Made by a program: the position numbers and the translations under genes | In this document: in pieces, positions 57,507 through 64,000 of the stretch | Layout of the letters: every line of letters begins with the position of its first letter | Numbering within the stretch: the stretch's first letter is position 1 | Notes under the pieces: generated by a model | What the model was told of the DNA's origin: nothing | The model's input: only the letters and a program-made list of their open reading frames with translations | Databases searched by the model: none | NCBI GenBank assembly: GCA_005281725.1 | Contig: SSBO01000012.1 | Coordinates: 647,651-711,650, forward strand | Reading direction: 5' to 3' | From: Wuchereria bancrofti | Taxonomy: Eukaryota > Nematoda > Chromadorea > Rhabditida > Onchocercidae | DNA: 64,000 nucleotides

Positions 57507-58784
57507 CTTTCCGTTTGATAAGTATGCTTAACTCCCCTTTTATATACCAAACATGATTGAAAGAAATACAATCCTGAATTTGGACAATTTTTCAGCAAAC
57601 TCAAATTTGCATATACAAAAATATAATCACATCTATGGATTATTATATATTATGTTCAGTATAGTTTTAAATCATTTCAAATGTAGCACATCATTTTAAA
57701 TCATTTCAGGTTTAGAACAAATTCATTCATTTTATATTCAACATAATCCCGAATTATTTTATGCTTAACGCTGTGAACATTCCAATTAAAAATTTAATTG
57801 CCTATCCCACATTTTAGATTTCCTAATGATCAAAGAATTGTCATATGAGTGTTCTCAATAACAATTTTTTCCTGATAGTACTGCTAAATAACATATAAAA
57901 ATGTAACAGTTGTAAATTGTTTTAGTTGTCTTACAACGAAATTTTGAATATGTATGATTGATGGGCGGGGAGAAGATCAAAGAGGAAAGAAGAAAAGGAA
58001 GAGGAAGAAGAGGAGAACAAGTAAATATATTCACGTGGTGGAAAGGGTTAAGGGATTTTTCGCAAAAAGAAAAAAGGGATAGGATTGATAACGTGGATAG
58101 GTATTGAGAAACACGTAGAATTAACTTCCATAATAAATATTGAAAGAAAAAAGAAGGGAAGAAGCATTTTTGGTGATCTCTCATAACATTTCCATTGGTT
58201 TTTCTTTTCACTTTTACTTCCTACATTTATTAAATGTAACCGGCAATTTAGCACCATTTTAACAATAAAAATTATGGAATGTTAAGAGAATTTGATAGTT
58301 CTTCCTCTTTCTCTCTCTCTCTCCCTATTTTTGTTCTCTCTCCCTCCTCTTCCTGTTTCTCTTTCTGATCTTTGTATTTTAATACAAGTATTCATGTTAT
58401 AGTTTGATTTACTTGTTTTATTGGTCAAATATTCTGTTCTGATCTATTTATACTAGTAAATATCGAAGTGATACTATACTGTGAATGCTTGAGCAAAATT
58501 ATTTTAGCCATGAAGAAACAATTTTGTTAAACAGTTCTGTTATTTACTTACCTCTTCTAATTATATCATTAATTAATTAATAAGGGAGAGAGAAAAAGGA
58601 AGAGAGAGAGCGAAATAATTTACCATATGTAATCCATTATTTAGAAATAAATTTTTTTTTCGGACCTTTTCTGGATTTTCTTTTTTTTTGATGCAACAAT
58701 AATGATACAACAGTTAATAATGGAATTTTGAATGGTTTCGTTGAATGCACTGTTTGAAAATGTATTTCTTTACCTTTCTTTTAG
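57507..58784. other. Divergent promoter region, ARFRP1 / GOLPH3
   Basis: About 1.3 kb between two divergent starts. It has a purine tract (AAGAAAAGGAAGAGGAAGAA type) at 57978-58020, a pyrimidine CT tract at 58299-58370 and a GA tract at 58584-58612. No coding exon was recognised; open frames here follow the tracts. GA-rich elements can act in promoters, but that is inference. Confidence 0.6.
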
Positions 58785-62262
<3,478 letters not shown>

Positions 62263-63770
62263 TTTTCCTTCGGTGACATATCAGAACTGTAAATTGTTGT
62301 TTAAAATTAGATGGAATGGTTATATTTTTGGGATAATTTCATTTGAAAGGTTTGTTATAGAATTCTTATATTTTGTTTTGGATAACGTTCTAAGAAACTA
62401 TTTCAAGTGATTAACTTTAATTTATTCGCTGAACTTTCTTCATTAATTTGTATCTTTCATTTATTAGTTTTCAGCGCAATAGTTGCTCCAGAACTTTGTA
62501 CCCGGCAATTAAGGCGCTGTAAGAATTATAAATTATGACACAAATAGACTATACTATTGCTAACCAAGCTACCTCGATTATCTTTTGCCTTATTTATTGA
62601 ACAAACATATTATTTTTGTTTTGTAGCATATTTTGGTAGCCATTTCACATAACTTTATTTATTTAGTAAATTGGGTCTTTCTTTTATTATTGAAATGAGT
62701 TTTGGAACCAATACAAAAATTCCCTTCTGCAATCGAATGTGTTAACAAATTGTTATAGTAATAATAATTACAGATTATTTGGACGTTCATGTGTGTATGT
62801 TTGAGATGTTTGAAATTAAATTTGAGACCGTTTATGGTGCCTTTATTGCCATTTCTTTTTTTTTTTTTTTTTTGGAGTGTTGGCGATTTATCTTTATTTC
62901 CTTTACATTGTTACATTTCAGACTACTTTTTTTTCGGTTAACTAAGACATCTATTTGCATAGGTTATTTCGCTCTCCAAATATCGAACATTTCTATCAAA
63001 ATATTTCTCGACTTTCGTTGTTTTGTTCTTTCTTTTATCATTTCACAATTTTGAACAAATCTGTTTAGAATATTTTTAAGCCGCAAAGAATGCCAAAAAT
63101 TACTTTTATATATTTTTATATTTTCTTGCCAGAAGATTTTCTGAAAAGTATGAGATGTCTGTGATAAGCTTTAATAGATGGCTCATAATCTATTGTAATG
63201 TTACTATTATGTATAAATTCCACTGATAAAGCTTGATGTGGAATAATAAGCATATTGTAAAAGCATTGTCTAAAATAAAACACAAAGAAAGCAGTAATTT
63301 GTATTTTTAATTTCATATTATTAGTGTAATTCAATTATTTCTAACATCATATTATTCGTATTTCTCCATTATTCGTTTCGGTTCTGTATATAATTTATAT
63401 ATACATATACACATATGCATAGATATGGGATATTAAGTCGCTTTTTTTTTCGTATTAATTTTCATTTACTACTCGGTACTCTTATCCATCGTTATCATAT
63501 GACATTTCTTTTTCTTTCTAGAGACTTATTTTTGATGAAATATTTTCCATAAATTACATTCACTGCAGCATTTTTATATTCCTATTAGCAAGTCAATAAA
63601 GCAAATTTTATTTTCTTCATATTTTACATTTTTAATGAGAAATTTTTTCGATTTGTAAGCCTAATATATCGTATTAATTTTATTATCTATGATAACAAAG
63701 ATATGGTTTACACTCATGTACTAACACGCAGTGCGAATTGAGCTTCTGATTTATTTTGAACCTTTTTTAA
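62263..63770. other. GOLPH3 3' flank, no gene recognised
   Basis: AT-rich sequence with T homopolymers (a 20-base T run near 62857). Short open frames at 62779-63054 and 63116-63334 show no domain. A plus-strand AATAAA is at 63595. The GOLPH3 3' UTR should occupy the first part. Confidence 0.6.
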
Positions 63771-64000
63771 GTAATAGTAGAGGAGACTGCTACACTTGGT
63801 ATACTAGTTTTCATAGCGCGGTAGGGCCGCGTTAAAGTTTGATTTAGAAAGTGGGTTATGGGATTGGGGGTGCCCATTCGAATTAGAGCTTTAGTTTGTT
63901 TTCTAGCATAGTTTAGATTGGACTTCGGTATGTCTTCAGGAGTTTCTAGGTTCTTGATTGTTGGTAGTATGAGATAAGTTAGACTTACCAATCTTAGCAC
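63771..64000. other. End segment of distinct G/T-rich composition, origin unknown
   Basis: The plus strand becomes clearly richer in G (runs such as GATTGGGGGTGCCC, GCGCGGTAGGGCCGCG) than the A+T-rich DNA around it. The minus strand is open for 77 codons to the window edge (KSNLNYARKQTKALIRMG, then NQTLTRPYRAMKTSIP), with no family I recognise. It may be a partial minus-strand exon, an organelle- or endosymbiont-derived insertion, or chance. The window cuts it off. Confidence 0.3.

Overview
This is AT-rich eukaryotic DNA, most likely from a parasitic nematode of the filarial/spirurid type. The exons are small and bounded by GT/AG. Several genes have a TTTCAG-type acceptor a few bases before the start codon, as in spliced-leader trans-splicing. 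The proteins are animal orthologues, with nematode-like FERM/4.1, HSF-1 and PEPCK forms. The species call is inference. No bacterial genes, CRISPR arrays, or tRNA or rRNA genes were recognised.

Layout. 1.96-16.66 kb (+): a giant band 4.1/FRM-1 type FERM protein of about 2455 aa, with a 5.3-kb central exon that holds tandem and degenerate repeats. 19.28-24.23 kb (+): GTP-dependent PEP carboxykinase, 12 exons, 665 aa. 25.4-28.1 kb: an unknown coiled-coil plus C2HC-finger gene on the minus strand, possibly broken. Its 3' half is copied head-to-head as a ~785-bp-arm inverted duplication. 28.4-29.1 kb: TTA/ATT-rich simple sequence. 30.8-33.9 kb (+): heat shock factor HSF-1, 479 aa. 34.2-37.9 kb (-): a CASC3/Barentsz exon-junction-complex protein, 686 aa, tail to tail with HSF-1. 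40.5-46.7 kb (+): a WW-WW-MyTH4-RhoGAP protein (ARHGAP39/Vilse type), 671 aa. 48.4-52.5 kb (+): a CDKAL1-type tRNA methylthiotransferase, 509 aa. 53.6-55.4 kb (+): a DIPP-like Nudix hydrolase, 180 aa. 56.3-57.5 kb (-): the ARFRP1 GTPase, 194 aa. 58.8-62.3 kb (+): GOLPH3/Vps74, 285 or 300 aa. 62.3-64 kb: no gene recognised; the last 230 bases differ in composition.

All nine confident gene models were assembled by hand from exon translation and splice phase. Each closes as one uninterrupted reading frame with consistent phases from start to stop. Genes run on both strands with 0.3-3 kb gaps, and no operon is evident.

The genes are mostly housekeeping: membrane-cytoskeleton linkage, gluconeogenesis or malate metabolism, stress transcription, mRNA metabolism, Rho signalling, tRNA modification, inositol pyrophosphate turnover and Golgi trafficking. 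ARFRP1 and GOLPH3 both act at the Golgi and are divergent neighbours across a GA/CT-tract intergene. The most unusual items are the inverted duplication with its unknown gene, the repeat-filled giant exon of the 4.1 gene, and a 45-nt in-frame exon that interrupts a conserved part of GOLPH3.
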